Assembly: GCF_006265115.1 (NCBI RefSeq)
Contig: NZ_SMDR01000001.1
Location: 1,550,001-1,614,000, forward strand
Origin: Arenimonas terrae
GTDB taxonomy: Bacteria > Pseudomonadota > Gammaproteobacteria > Xanthomonadales > Xanthomonadaceae
Reading direction: 5' to 3'
Length of the DNA: 64,000 bases
This document shows positions 36,298 to 45,810 of this stretch, piece by piece. Position 1 is the first letter of the stretch, and every line of letters starts with the position of its first letter. The position numbers and the translations under genes were made by a program. The notes beneath the pieces were generated by a model. It saw only the letters and a list, made by a program, of their open reading frames with translations. It was not told the origin of the DNA and searched no databases.

Positions 36298-36771
36298 CTA
36301 GACCTCGGAAGGAAGGAGGACCACGCCGTCCTCGTCGGCGTATAGCCAGTGCCCGGGTTCGATGTGCACGCCGCCGATGTCCAAGGCCACGTCGCGCTGG
36401 CCCTTGCCGAGTTTTTCGGTCTTGCGCGGGCAGGTGCCCAGCGCCTTGACGCCCAGGTCGAGCCGGCCGATCGCCTCCGTGTCGCGGATCGCGCCGAACA
36501 CGAGCACGCCGGCCCAGCCGTTTTTCACCGCCATCGCCGCCAGGTTGTCGCCCAGCATCGATCGTTTCATCGATCCGCCGCCGTCCACCACCAGCACCCG
36601 GCCCTGCCCCGCTTCGGCCACCGCCTCGCGCACGCGCGAGTTGTCCTCGAAGGCGTGCACGGTGCTGACCGGGCCGTGGAAGGCGATGCGGCCGCCGTAG
36701 TCGCGCAGCGGCAGGTCGAGCACGCAGGCGTGGTCGTGGGCGTCGCAGAGGTCGGCGGTCTTGAGGGCCAT
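36298..36771 (-). CDS. rraA: Ribonuclease E activity regulator RraA
   Basis: A 157-residue RraA-like protein. Conserved stretches: TADLCDAH near the start, FHGPVSTVHAFEDNS, RVLVVDGGGSMKRSMLGDNLA, GVLVFGAIRDTEAI and LGVKALGTCPRKTEK. In E. coli it binds and inhibits RNase E; related proteins include HMG aldolases, which need extra metal ligands. The ATG at 36771 gives the standard start. It lies 58 bases after the rpe stop on the same strand. Confidence 0.92.
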   Translation of the reverse strand: MALKTADLCDAHDHACVLDLPLRDYGGRIAFHGPVSTVHAFEDNSRVREAVAEAGQGRVLVVDGGGSMKRSMLGDNLAAMAVKNGWAGVLVFGAIRDTEAIGRLDLGVKALGTCPRKTEKLGKGQRDVALDIGGVHIEPGHWLYADEDGVVLLPSEV

Positions 36772-36829
36772 GGTTCGATTCCCGCAGCGGGTGGACGACG
36801 CGGCGCCGCGGCGGCGCCGGAACACGGGC

Positions 36830-37504
36830 TCAGCGGCGCGCGGCCGCCACTTCGGCGCGCATCTGCGCGATCACCGTCGCGTAATCCGGCGCGTTGAAGA
36901 TGGCCGAGCCGGCGACGAAGGTGTCGGCGCCGGCGGCGGCGATCTCGCGGATGTTGTCGGCCTTCACGCCGCCGTCGATCTCCAGGCGGATGTCCTTGCC
37001 CAGGCGGTCGATGCGCTCGCGCACGCGCTTGAGCTTGTCCAGCGCCGAAGGAATGAAGGCCTGGCCGCCGAAGCCCGGGTTCACCGACATCAGCAGCACC
37101 AGGTCGAGCTCGGGCAACACGTAGTCCAGAACCTCGACCGGCGTGGCCGGGTTGAGCACCAGGCCGGCCTGGCAGCCGTTGGCCTTGATCAGCTGCACGG
37201 TGCGGTGCACGTGCTCGCTGGCCTCGGGATGGAAGCTGATGAGCGTGGCGCCGGCCTTGGCGAAGTCGGGCACGATGCGGTCCACCGGCTTGACCATCAG
37301 GTGCACGTCGATCGGCGCGGTGACGCCGTGCTTGCGCAGCGCCTCGCAGACCAGGGGGCCGATGGTGAGGTTGGGCACGTAATGGTTGTCCATCACGTCG
37401 AAGTGCACCCAGTCGGCGCCGGCCTTGAGCACGTTGTCCACTTCCTCGCCGAGACGGGCGAAGTTGGCGGACAGGATGGAGGGCGCGATCAGGCAGGACG
37501 ACAT
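36830..37504 (-). CDS. rpe: Ribulose-phosphate 3-epimerase
   Basis: A 224-residue TIM-barrel enzyme of the pentose phosphate pathway. Signatures: [31 protein letters not shown] (metal ligands H and D), [19 protein letters not shown] and [19 protein letters not shown] about 45 bases upstream of the ATG (near 37543-37548, minus strand) is a probable -10 box. Confidence 0.95.
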   Translation of the reverse strand: MSSCLIAPSILSANFARLGEEVDNVLKAGADWVHFDVMDNHYVPNLTIGPLVCEALRKHGVTAPIDVHLMVKPVDRIVPDFAKAGATLISFHPEASEHVHRTVQLIKANGCQAGLVLNPATPVEVLDYVLPELDLVLLMSVNPGFGGQAFIPSALDKLKRVRERIDRLGKDIRLEIDGGVKADNIREIAAAGADTFVAGSAIFNAPDYATVIAQMRAEVAAARR

Positions 37505-37584
37505 GGGCGGTTCCGGCGGGAGCGGGCCGGGCCCGCGACGGGACGATTCTAGCGCCCCGGCCGGGCCGGGGCCGCCGCGCGGGC

Positions 37585-37908
37585 CTACTTGCGGCGCAGC
37601 TTCTGGATCTGGTCGTAGGCGGCGTTGATCTCGCGCGCCTTGCTTTCGGCCTGGTGGCGCAGCTCCTCGGCAGCCCCGGTCAGGCGGTCCGGGTGGTACT
37701 GGGCGATCAGGCGGCGATAGGCGCGGTCCACTTCACCGTCGGTGGCGTCCTCGCCCAGGCCGAGCACGGCATAGGGATCGTGTTTTTTCGGGCGCAGCCA
37801 GTCGGCGTCGAAGGCGTGGCCGATCAGCAGGCCGATCAGGGCGCCGGCCGGGTGGCGCAGCAGCAGCCAGCCAGCGACAAACCCCAGCAGCTTTCCATAC
37901 CACCTCAT
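37585..37908 (-). CDS. Short DjlA-like membrane J-domain protein
   Basis: A 107-residue protein with an N-terminal DjlA-type segment ([18 protein letters not shown] and [11 protein letters not shown]) joined directly to a J domain (about 44-107, [20 protein letters not shown]) with intact HPD in [10 protein letters not shown]. coli DjlA has the same ends but a TerB-like middle domain of about 150 residues, absent here. It should recruit DnaK at the membrane. The ATG overlaps the cytochrome gene stop by four bases. Confidence 0.83.
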   Translation of the reverse strand: MRWYGKLLGFVAGWLLLRHPAGALIGLLIGHAFDADWLRPKKHDPYAVLGLGEDATDGEVDRAYRRLIAQYHPDRLTGAAEELRHQAESKAREINAAYDQIQKLRRK

Positions 37909-38264
37909 CGGGCGTCTCCCGCGTGGAATCCCGGCCGCGAGGCATACCAGGCGGCCAGGGCCCGGATGTCGGCCGGCTGCAGGCTGTTGGCCAGGCTGGT
38001 CATCGGCACGTGCTGGCGCTTGCCGCTGCGGTAGTCGACCAGCGCGCGCTCCAGGTACTGGCCGTCCTGGCCGGCCAGGTGCGGCGTGCCGGCGATGCGG
38101 CTGATGCCATCTTCTCCGTGGCAGGCCACGCACAGGCCCAGCTTGGCCGGACGTTCGGGGCTCGCGGCCGGCGGGGTGGCCGACGCGGAGGAAGGGGCGG
38201 CGGATTCGGCGCAGGCCGCCAGGGAGGCGGCCGCGAGGGGGAGCAGCAGGAGGCGCTTGAGCAT
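37905..38264 (-). CDS. Lipoprotein class I cytochrome c
   Basis: A 119-residue precursor with a lipobox (LAAC, C18), a Ser/Ala/Pro linker and one cytochrome c domain. Heme binding CVACH is at 45-49 and the axial methionine is in VPMTSLAN (about 88). It is similar to cytochrome c4/c553-type periplasmic carriers that feed terminal oxidases. Its stop overlaps the mini-DjlA start, so the two are coupled. Confidence 0.88.
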   Translation of the reverse strand: MLKRLLLLPLAAASLAACAESAAPSSASATPPAASPERPAKLGLCVACHGEDGISRIAGTPHLAGQDGQYLERALVDYRSGKRQHVPMTSLANSLQPADIRALAAWYASRPGFHAGDAR

Positions 38265-38390
38265 GGCCGAAGTCTAGCAGCGGAGTCCGGGCGCCGGCCC
38301 CTGCGCGCCGGCTCCTTCCGTCCCCCACCGGTGCCGGGCGGCCGGACGCGCCCTTACAATGGCGCCCTGCCCCGTTCGCCCGAGCCCGCC

Positions 38391-39287
38391 GTGCCCACCA
38401 CCCTGCATACCTCCGACCTGCCCGGCCTGCGCCTGGTCCACCGCGGCAAGGTCCGCGACGTCTACGAGCTGCCGGGCAACCGCCTGCTGATGGTCGCCAC
38501 CGACCGGCTTTCGGCCTTCGACGTGGTGCTGCCCGACCCGATCCCGGGCAAGGGCGAGATGCTCTGCCAGATCAGCAACTTCTGGTTCGACAAGACCGCC
38601 CACCTGATGCCCAACCACCTCACCCACGAGGACGTGGCGTCGGTGCTGCCGGCCGGCGTGGACCCGGCGCTGTATGCGCGCCGCGCGGTGGTGACCAAGC
38701 GCCTGAAGCCGGTGCCGGTGGAAGCCATCGCCCGCGGCTACCTCATCGGCAGCGGCTGGAAGGACTACCAGAAGACCGGCGCAGTCTGCGGCATCACCCT
38801 GCCCACCGGCCTGCAGCAGGCGCAGCAGCTGCCGGAACCGATCTTCACGCCTTCGACCAAGGCCGCCGTCGGCGACCACGACGAAAACGTCAGCTTCGAC
38901 GCCGTCGTGGACAAGGTCGGCGCGGAACTCGCCGGCCACGTGCGCGACGCGACGCTGGCGATCTACCGGTTCGCGGCGGCCTACGCGGCCGAGCGCGGCA
39001 TCATCATCGCCGACACCAAGCTCGAGTTCGGCCTGGACGAAAATGGCGTGCTGCACGTGATGGACGAGATGCTGACGCCGGACAGCTCGCGCTTCTGGCC
39101 GGCCGACCAGTACCGGGTCGGCATCAGCCCGCCCAGCTACGACAAGCAGTTCGTGCGCGACTACCTGGAGACGCTGGACTGGAACAAGACGGCCCCCGGG
39201 CCGAAGGTGCCGGCCGACGTGATCGAGGGCACGCGCCGCAAGTACGCCGAGGCCCTCGACCGGCTGGCCGACCTGCGCCTGGACTGA
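38391..39287 (+). CDS. purC: Phosphoribosylaminoimidazole-succinocarboxamide synthase
   Basis: A 298-residue SAICAR synthetase of the longer (yeast-like and Xanthomonas) type. Signatures: [59 protein letters not shown] and [13 protein letters not shown]. The start is GTG at 38391, matching the family N-terminus. A TACAAT at 38355-38360 is a strong -10 candidate with a leader of about 22 bases. It faces away from the cytochrome gene. Confidence 0.95.
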   Translation: MPTTLHTSDLPGLRLVHRGKVRDVYELPGNRLLMVATDRLSAFDVVLPDPIPGKGEMLCQISNFWFDKTAHLMPNHLTHEDVASVLPAGVDPALYARRAVVTKRLKPVPVEAIARGYLIGSGWKDYQKTGAVCGITLPTGLQQAQQLPEPIFTPSTKAAVGDHDENVSFDAVVDKVGAELAGHVRDATLAIYRFAAAYAAERGIIIADTKLEFGLDENGVLHVMDEMLTPDSSRFWPADQYRVGISPPSYDKQFVRDYLETLDWNKTAPGPKVPADVIEGTRRKYAEALDRLADLRLD

Positions 39288-39345
39288 TGTTCCGGGCCCG
39301 GGCCGGGTCTATGATGGGTCCATCCCCGCCCTTCGGAGACCGGCC

Positions 39346-39849
39346 ATGGCGACTTCACCCGACCTCGCGGACGTGCCCGACCCGCGCCGCCCGATCGACC
39401 GCTGGCTGTTCAGCTATTCCGGCGACCACGTCCATCCGACCAACCAGCTGATCCACCTGATCTGCGTGCCGGCCATCGTCTGGTCGGTGACCGCCGGTTT
39501 CTGGATCATTCCGGTGCCGGCGGCCTTCGCCCAGCCGGGCACCTGGATGGCGGTGGCGATGTTCCTGGCCTGGGCCTGGTACTGGCGGCTGTCGCGGCCG
39601 CTGGCCCTGGGCATGCTGGTGGTGTTCGTCGCCTTCGGCGTGATCAACCGGCTGCTGTGGGAACGCCTGGGCGCGGCCAATCTTGGCTGGCTGGCCCTGG
39701 GCGTGTTCGTGGTCGCGTGGATCGGCCAGTTCATCGGCCACAAGATCGAAGGGCGCAAGCCCAGCTTCCTCACCGACCTGAGTTACCTGCTGGTCGGGCC
39801 GCTGTGGACGCTCGACAAGCTCTACCGAAAGTTCGGCTGGGCGCATTGA
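39346..39849 (+). CDS. Mpo1/DUF962-like membrane protein
   Basis: A 167-residue protein with four hydrophobic helices. The family marks are H residues in YSGDHVHPTNQLIHLICVPAI and in WIGQFIGHKIEGRKPSFLTDL, both conserved in yeast Mpo1, an iron-dependent dioxygenase acting on 2-hydroxy fatty acids. A similar lipid role in bacteria is inferred only. CGGAGA precedes the ATG. A TATGAT lies about 30 bases upstream. Confidence 0.85.
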   Translation: MATSPDLADVPDPRRPIDRWLFSYSGDHVHPTNQLIHLICVPAIVWSVTAGFWIIPVPAAFAQPGTWMAVAMFLAWAWYWRLSRPLALGMLVVFVAFGVINRLLWERLGAANLGWLALGVFVVAWIGQFIGHKIEGRKPSFLTDLSYLLVGPLWTLDKLYRKFGWAH

Positions 39850-39879
39850 AAAAGAACGCGGGCGCCGAAGCGCCCGCGT
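39849..39879 (-). terminator. Terminator between two convergent genes
   Basis: A 10-bp stem (39856-39865 with 39870-39879, loop CGAA) is followed on the minus strand by TTCTTTTTC. It should end the minus-strand membrane protein transcript and may also act on the plus-strand gene. Confidence 0.75.
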
Positions 39880-39900
39880 CGACAACCCTGGCGGCGGGCG

Positions 39901-40404
39901 TCAGCCCATCGCGCCGGCCATGCCGGCGGCGCCCAGGCCCAGCACGACGCCCAGCACGATGCTGATCACGACCGTCAGCACCACCATCACCATCAAGTAG
40001 AGCAAGGCCACCAGCAGCGAGCGCCCGAAGCCGATCGCGCGGCCATCGGGGTGCTTGATCAGCAGGTTGATGAAGGCCGCGTTGATCACCAGGCCCGCCA
40101 CCAGGCTGATGCCCCAGACCAGCAGCATGCTGCTGCCCATCGCCGCCATCGCGGCGGCCGGGTCGGCGTCGGCGCCCATCGCCGCCATGTTCGTGCCGAC
40201 GCCCAGCACCATCGTGGTCACGACGTTGACGATGAAACCAGTCACCGCGGCCAGGAACACCACCAGCAGCGAGCGGCCGTAACCCGGCGAGAAGCCCTCG
40301 ACCAGGCGCACCGAGAACTTCAGGACCAGGCCCGCGAACAGCAGGCCGATGATCGCCGCCACCAGGAAACCCACCAGCATCCCCCCCACTACCGCCATGT
40401 CCAT
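39901..40404 (-). CDS. Four-helix hypothetical membrane protein
   Basis: A 167-residue protein with four long hydrophobic helices and two similar segments: YGRSLLVVFLAAVTGFIVNVVT and FGRSLLVALLYLMVMVVLTVV, which suggests internal duplication. Short polar loops separate them. GGGGAGAG precedes the ATG at 40404. I do not recognise the family. It stands alone on the minus strand, divergent from the DMT transporter. Confidence 0.7.
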   Translation of the reverse strand: MDMAVVGGMLVGFLVAAIIGLLFAGLVLKFSVRLVEGFSPGYGRSLLVVFLAAVTGFIVNVVTTMVLGVGTNMAAMGADADPAAAMAAMGSSMLLVWGISLVAGLVINAAFINLLIKHPDGRAIGFGRSLLVALLYLMVMVVLTVVISIVLGVVLGLGAAGMAGAMG

Positions 40405-40530
40405 CGAATCTCTCCCCAGTCGATTTGGATTGCGCGAAACGCGCTCGAACTCTGCCCCACGCCCGGCGGCGGGGCAAGACGCCGCTCCCGCGACGGCCGA
40501 TAATGCCGCTCCGACCCCAAGAGCCCGCCG

Positions 40531-41418
40531 ATGCCCCCGCGCGACATCCTGCTGGCCCTGCTGATCTGCCTGGCCTGGGCCGGCAACTTCCTGTGCTCGG
40601 CGCTGGCGCTGCGGGAAATGCCGCCGCTGCTGTTTTCCGGCCTGCGCCTGGCGCTGCTTGCGCTGCTGCTCGGCGCCCTGCTTCGGCGGCCGGCGCCGGG
40701 CCAGTGGCCGCGCCTGCTGGCGATCGGCCTGTGCACGGGCGTGCTGCATTTCGGGCTGAGCTTCTGGTCGCTGAAGCTGGCCGGCGACCTCTCGTCTCCC
40801 GCGATCGTGATGCAGAGCTATATCCCGATGTCGGTGCTGCTGGCCTGGATGCTGCTGGGCGAACGTTTCGCCTGGCGCACCGGCACGGCGATCGCCATCA
40901 GCTTCGGCGGCGTGCTGGTGCTGGGCTTCGATCCGCTGGTGCTCGACAACCCGGCCTCGCTCGGGCTGATGCTCGCCTCGGCGTTTTTCCTGGCGGTCGG
41001 CACCGTGCTGATGCGCGGGCTCGGTGGCATGGACCGCTACGGCATGCTGGGCTGGACCGCGGCGATCGGCGTCGGCCCGCTGCTGGGCCTGAGCCTGTGG
41101 CTGGAGCCGGGCGGGTTCGCCGGCCTGGGCGGACTCAGCGCGACGGCCTGGTTCGGCGTCGCCTACGCGGCCGTGGTCGCCTCACTGTTCGGCCACGGCA
41201 TCTACTACACGCTGATCCAACGCCACCCGGTGGCGAGGGTGATGCCCTGGCTGCTGCTGACGCCAGTGTTCGTCACCGGCCTGGGCATGGCCTACTGGGG
41301 CGATAGGCCGGGGCCGAAGCTGTGGATCGGCGGCGCCATGACCCTGGCCGGCATCCTGGTGATCGCGCTGCGCAGCCAGGCGACATCGCGACCGGCGCCG
41401 GTGGCGGAAGACGTCTGA
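40531..41418 (+). CDS. EamA/DMT-family transporter
   Basis: A 295-residue protein with ten predicted helices in two five-helix EamA repeats (about 5-135 and 145-285). LLALLICLAWAGNFLCSALA at the start and GERFAWRTGTAIAISFGGVLVLG at the end of the first repeat are typical. Members export amino acids or metabolites; the substrate is not predictable. GATAAT about 27 bases upstream of the ATG is a possible -10 box. Confidence 0.87.
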   Translation: MPPRDILLALLICLAWAGNFLCSALALREMPPLLFSGLRLALLALLLGALLRRPAPGQWPRLLAIGLCTGVLHFGLSFWSLKLAGDLSSPAIVMQSYIPMSVLLAWMLLGERFAWRTGTAIAISFGGVLVLGFDPLVLDNPASLGLMLASAFFLAVGTVLMRGLGGMDRYGMLGWTAAIGVGPLLGLSLWLEPGGFAGLGGLSATAWFGVAYAAVVASLFGHGIYYTLIQRHPVARVMPWLLLTPVFVTGLGMAYWGDRPGPKLWIGGAMTLAGILVIALRSQATSRPAPVAEDV

Positions 41419-41508
41419 CCCGGCGCGCGAACCGGCTGGCGCGGTGCCTGGCCGCGCGTACGCCGCGATCGCGCGCGGCGCCTCCGGCAGGCCCGCCCCA
41501 TCGGGCCC

Positions 41509-44500
41509 TCAGTCGCAGGACTTGGGCTGCGACAGCAGGGCCACCGGCCGCGACTGGTTCCAGGCACCGGAGAGCGCGCCGGTGAACACGAGACTGCTGG
41601 ACATGGCGCCGACACCATTGGTCACCAGGCTGCGGGTTCCGGAACCGGCGGCGGAAGGCACCAGGCCCGACGCCGCGCAGGTCGGGCAGAAGCCGTCGAA
41701 CCACTGCAGCGTCAGCGCCGAAGCGCCGCCATCGAAGGCGCGCTGGCCGTAGACCCAGCGCGGGAAGCCGTTGCCGTCGTAGACGTAGGGCACGAACACT
41801 TCCTGCGGCGACGCCCCGCCGATCACCTGGTAGCTGTAGCCGAAGCCGGACAGGCTCGGCGAGTACCAGTGGCCGGACACGTCCAGCGGCTGGGCATTGA
41901 AGGTCGCGCAGCCGCCGCCGGCGCCGAGCCGCGACAGGGTTTCCGAACCGCTGCTGCCGTCGAGGTTGTAGCTGAAGGCGACGCTCTCGGCGCCCAGCTC
42001 GGTCAGGCTGACGTCGCCGACGTCGGTGGCGTGGCTGGCGCTGCCGTTCCAGACCACGCGCATCAGGTCGCCGCGGAAGATGCCGTCGGCGCCAGGCGAC
42101 GCGCCCTGCGTGTAGTACCAGGTCGGCGTGCCGTCCTCGAGATAGGTGTACCAGACCATCAGCCACTGGTCGGGATTGCCGGCGGGCCCCGCGAAGTCGA
42201 TGAAGGCGCCGTGGCCCGAGCGCGCGGGATTGAAGTAGTGACCGGCGCGGAAGCCCGGCCGCGCGCCGCTGGCGCTGACCTGCGCGGTCACGATGACGTC
42301 GGCGGCGGCGCCCGAGCCGTTGACCGGCGTCACGTACCAGCGGCCCGCGGACAGGGCGGCACCGCTCAGCGTGATCGTCTCGTCGCCGCTGGCCGTAGTC
42401 GCGGAAGCGCTCGCCTGCGCGCGCGCCGGCGCTGGGGCGATGGTCGAATCGGCGCTCGCCGCGCCATTGGCGACGCGCGCCACGTACAGGTCGACATTGG
42501 CGGCGCTCTGCGTGCGGAAGACCACTTCGGTCGCGTGCGGCGGCACGTCGAAGAACAGGCGGTCCTGGGCCGTTCCGGCCGGCAGCGTCAGCCTGCGCCC
42601 TACGTTGTCCGCGAGCGCGAACGGCGCGACGCCGCTGCCGGAGCGGACCAGGCCCACCGGCAACTCGGCGATCGTGTTGCCCTCGCGCGACTGGATCGTC
42701 ACGACGCCGACCCGGCGTGCGCCAGCGACCAGGCCCGGGGCGTCATAACCCAGGCGGAGCGTGAATGCCTCGGTGCTGTCGGTCATGCCGGGCCCGGTGG
42801 CGACGAGGCCGCGCGGCGATCCGGCGTCCAAGGGGATCGCACTGGACTCGGCGGCCACGGTCTGGAGGCCGCCGCCGACATTGCTGCCCTGGACCAGCAC
42901 CCAGTAGGTCTGCGGCGTGCTGCGCGAGCGCACGGTGAACGCGCACTGCTCGATCGCCGTCGGGCCGGTGGCGCGGCACAGCTCTTCGGCCAGGCTGGGC
43001 AGGCCGTCGCCGTTCGTATCCAGGCCGATGAACAGGTCCAGGTCCGGTGCCGGCGAGGTGATGGCGGTGCGCACGCGGTAGTCGACCGCGCCTTGCGCGC
43101 CGCTCGCCGGCACCGTGCCGGTGTAGCGCACGTTCTTGGGATTGATCTCGATGACGCTCAGGTCGTCGTAGGGGTCCGAGGTCAGGTCCTGGCCCAGGCT
43201 CGCGTTCCGGGTGACCGGCTCCACCAGGTCGGAGGCGATGAAACGTGCGTCCGGCATCGCGACCATCCCAGACAGGACGACGTCGAAATGGCCGCGCTCG
43301 AGCGTGACGGTCCGCTCGACGTCGGCCGGCGCATTGCCGCTCTGGAAGGGATCGGAATAGATCGCGATCGGCAGGTGCAGGTCGGGCCGGCCATCGCCCG
43401 AGGTGTTGACCAGGTTCAGCCGGCCGTAGACCCACTGGTTGGCGAGCGCGGCGACGTCGAAGGTGAGATCCAGCGTGGCGGTGCCGACGCCGCTCAGGCT
43501 CAGTGCCGATACGCTCGGCGTGGCCGAGGTGCCGACCGGCATGTCGACGCTGATGCTGTACTGGCCGCTGGCCACGCCCGGCATCAGCCGGAAGCGGCGG
43601 CTCAGGGTGCAGGTCTCGAAGCAGCGCTGGCTGGCGATGGCCGGCAGGTTCAGGGTGTGCGCGGTGGTGGACCGGGCGGCGCGGAACTCCGCCGCCGTGG
43701 CCTCGAGGTAGAGGCCGGCGCGGGACGCGCGGGCCACGTCGATGGTGCCCGCGCCCTGGTCGTGCGGTGTGGCCGGTGCGGCGCTGGGCAGCAGCACCGA
43801 ATCGCGCGCGGTCATCACCAGGGCGGATCCGATCTGGCTCGGCGTGAGCGCGGGATTGAGCGAGCGCAGCAGGGCCGCAGCGCCGGCCACGTGCGGCGAC
43901 GCCATCGATGTGCCGCCCTTCACCGCCACGCTGCTGTCCGAGGTGATGCCGGCTGCGTAGATCGACACGCCCGGCGCCGCGACGTCGGGCTTGAGCACGC
44001 CCATCGCCGGCACCGGCCCGCGGCCGCTGAAACTGGCCAGGCGATCGCCGAACGAAGGCGCGGTCTGCGTCATCGCCCCGGTCAGCCGCCCGACCTGGCC
44101 ACTGCCCGAATCCAGCCAGGCGCGCATCGCCTGCGAATCGGTCGCCGAGAGATGGACCATCGGGATCACATAGCTGTCCGCGACCGTGCTCAGGCCGTCG
44201 CCGTCCTGGTTGAGCAGGATCATGCCGACGCCGCCGGCCTGCTGGACGTTGTGGGCCATCTCCACCCGCGCATAACCGACCGGGTGCACGGTCGCGCGCT
44301 CGCAGACGACGATCATTCCGCTGAAGGTGGTCGGGGTCCAGGTTGGCGGCAGGGTCGCGCCGGTGGGCGGCGAGGCGCCGGGATTGCTGCCGGCCGCGCA
44401 GTAGGGATGCGCCGGGTCGCGGACGATGGGGACCAGGGCGGTGCCCGTGCCCAGGTTGGTATTGCCCGATCCGACCAGGCTGCCCCCGCCCGGCGGCGTA

Positions 44501-45711
44501 CCGGCCCCGGCCAGGCCGGTCAGGGTGTTGATCACCGCGCGGTCGTGGCTGACGGCCGCCACGCCGACCACCCAGGGCGAATTGCCCGGGCTGTTGAGCG
44601 TTCCCGGCTGCGGGCCGTCGTTGCCGGCGGCGACCACCACGGTGATGCCGGCCGCGCGGGCGTTGAGCATGGCCTCGGCGGAATCGTCGGCGGTCGGCGT
44701 GCCGCCGAAGCGCAGCCACGGGTCCTCGGCGTCGCCGCCGATCGAATAGTTGATGACGTCGACCTGGTCGGCGATGGCCTGGTTGATGGCCGCCAGGGTC
44801 CAGGAGCCGCGGCACAGCGCCTCGAGTTCGCAGGCCTTGTAGGACACCAGGTTGGCGCGCGGCGCGACGCCCGACATCCGGGCCGAATAGACACCGGCCG
44901 TGAAGTCCACCGGATTGCCGGCGACCGTGGCCGCGACGTGGGTGCCGTGGCCGTCGAGGTCGCCGCCGTCGTTGGCCTCGGCATCGCCCGTGCCCAGGGT
45001 GAAGTCCCAGACGCCGATGAGTTTGTTGTTCTTGGGCGCCGGCGTGCTGCCGGTGCCTGAGTTTCCGAGGAAAACGCCGCGCGGATTGGCGTGCGCGTAG
45101 CCGTCGAGGGCCGAGACCGCGGCGAAGCTGGCGTGCGTGGCGCGCACGCCGGTGTCGACGATGCCCACGACCGCGCCCTCGCCGCGGCGCGCCGTGCCGG
45201 TGGCGGTGCCGTCCCAGACCGCCGGCGCCTGCACCCAGGCCGGGCCGCGGTCGGTCATCGGACGGTGCACGAATTCGCGCTGCACGCGCCGGATGCCCGG
45301 CTGCGAAGCCAGGGTCGCGGCCTCCGCGGCCGAAAGTTCCACCGCCACGCCATTGAGCGCGAAGTCGTAGACGAACCGCGGCGCCAGCGCGCGGCCGATG
45401 CGGGCGGAGGCATCGCCCAGGCGGATGCGGCGCATGCCGCCGAGATAGTCGCGGTAGGCGGCCACCGCCTCGCTGCGCGGGTCGAGGCGGCCGGCACCGG
45501 TGGCTGCGGGCGCGGTGGGCTTCAGGCCCGGTCGCTGCTTGTCGGTGGCGGCGAAACCGCGGAACTCCGCGACCGCCGGTTCTTCGAACACAACGATGTA
45601 GACGCTGCGTTCGTCCGCCGCTGCGGGAGCGTCGGCCGCGTGCGCGGCCTGGCCGGCGGGCAGGGCCAGCGCGATCGCGAGAGAAAGCAGCAGCGGGGAA
45701 GAACGCAGCAT
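41509..45711 (-). CDS. Large secreted subtilisin-like (S8) protease
   Basis: A 1400-residue secreted protease: signal peptide (1-25), I9 inhibitor-like propeptide (about 35-150), S8 catalytic domain with D186 (GIVDTGVRATH), H255 (DLDGHGTHVA), oxyanion N364 (AAGNDG) and S602 (GGTSMASPHVAG), and a PA domain inserted at about 460-550. The 700-residue C-terminal part has beta-sandwich-like segments, a calcium-like DTNGDGLPS, and a late region rich in aromatic residues and cysteines. The layout resembles secreted subtilases of Xanthomonas and Lysobacter. It stands alone between a DMT gene and a terminator. Confidence 0.93.
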   Translation of the reverse strand: MLRSSPLLLSLAIALALPAGQAAHAADAPAAADERSVYIVVFEEPAVAEFRGFAATDKQRPGLKPTAPAATGAGRLDPRSEAVAAYRDYLGGMRRIRLGDASARIGRALAPRFVYDFALNGVAVELSAAEAATLASQPGIRRVQREFVHRPMTDRGPAWVQAPAVWDGTATGTARRGEGAVVGIVDTGVRATHASFAAVSALDGYAHANPRGVFLGNSGTGSTPAPKNNKLIGVWDFTLGTGDAEANDGGDLDGHGTHVAATVAGNPVDFTAGVYSARMSGVAPRANLVSYKACELEALCRGSWTLAAINQAIADQVDVINYSIGGDAEDPWLRFGGTPTADDSAEAMLNARAAGITVVVAAGNDGPQPGTLNSPGNSPWVVGVAAVSHDRAVINTLTGLAGAGTPPGGGSLVGSGNTNLGTGTALVPIVRDPAHPYCAAGSNPGASPPTGATLPPTWTPTTFSGMIVVCERATVHPVGYARVEMAHNVQQAGGVGMILLNQDGDGLSTVADSYVIPMVHLSATDSQAMRAWLDSGSGQVGRLTGAMTQTAPSFGDRLASFSGRGPVPAMGVLKPDVAAPGVSIYAAGITSDSSVAVKGGTSMASPHVAGAAALLRSLNPALTPSQIGSALVMTARDSVLLPSAAPATPHDQGAGTIDVARASRAGLYLEATAAEFRAARSTTAHTLNLPAIASQRCFETCTLSRRFRLMPGVASGQYSISVDMPVGTSATPSVSALSLSGVGTATLDLTFDVAALANQWVYGRLNLVNTSGDGRPDLHLPIAIYSDPFQSGNAPADVERTVTLERGHFDVVLSGMVAMPDARFIASDLVEPVTRNASLGQDLTSDPYDDLSVIEINPKNVRYTGTVPASGAQGAVDYRVRTAITSPAPDLDLFIGLDTNGDGLPSLAEELCRATGPTAIEQCAFTVRSRSTPQTYWVLVQGSNVGGGLQTVAAESSAIPLDAGSPRGLVATGPGMTDSTEAFTLRLGYDAPGLVAGARRVGVVTIQSREGNTIAELPVGLVRSGSGVAPFALADNVGRRLTLPAGTAQDRLFFDVPPHATEVVFRTQSAANVDLYVARVANGAASADSTIAPAPARAQASASATTASGDETITLSGAALSAGRWYVTPVNGSGAAADVIVTAQVSASGARPGFRAGHYFNPARSGHGAFIDFAGPAGNPDQWLMVWYTYLEDGTPTWYYTQGASPGADGIFRGDLMRVVWNGSASHATDVGDVSLTELGAESVAFSYNLDGSSGSETLSRLGAGGGCATFNAQPLDVSGHWYSPSLSGFGYSYQVIGGASPQEVFVPYVYDGNGFPRWVYGQRAFDGGASALTLQWFDGFCPTCAASGLVPSAAGSGTRSLVTNGVGAMSSSLVFTGALSGAWNQSRPVALLSQPKSCD

Positions 45712-45744
45712 GGGCAGGGCCTCTCTGGAAGTCGCCGCCCCGCG

Positions 45745-45774
45745 AAAAAAAAGGGCGCCCCGAGGGGCGCCCTT
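45745..45774 (-). terminator. Terminator of the DUF1302-RND operon
   Basis: Eleven-base arms (45751-45761 and 45764-45774, AAGGGCGCCCC and complement) followed on the minus strand by eight T residues. It lies 37 bases after the RND gene stop and 30 bases before the protease start, separating the two units. Confidence 0.88.
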
Positions 45775-45810
45775 CTGGTGCAGGCCCGGCCTGCCCGAAG
45801 CCTAGATCGA

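Noticed and set aside
41869-45060. 1063-residue plus-strand ORF opposite the S8 protease
   Set aside because: The composition (long Arg/Ala/Gly/His strings, no domains) is typical of antisense frames in GC-rich DNA, and the protease on the other strand has a full catalytic set.
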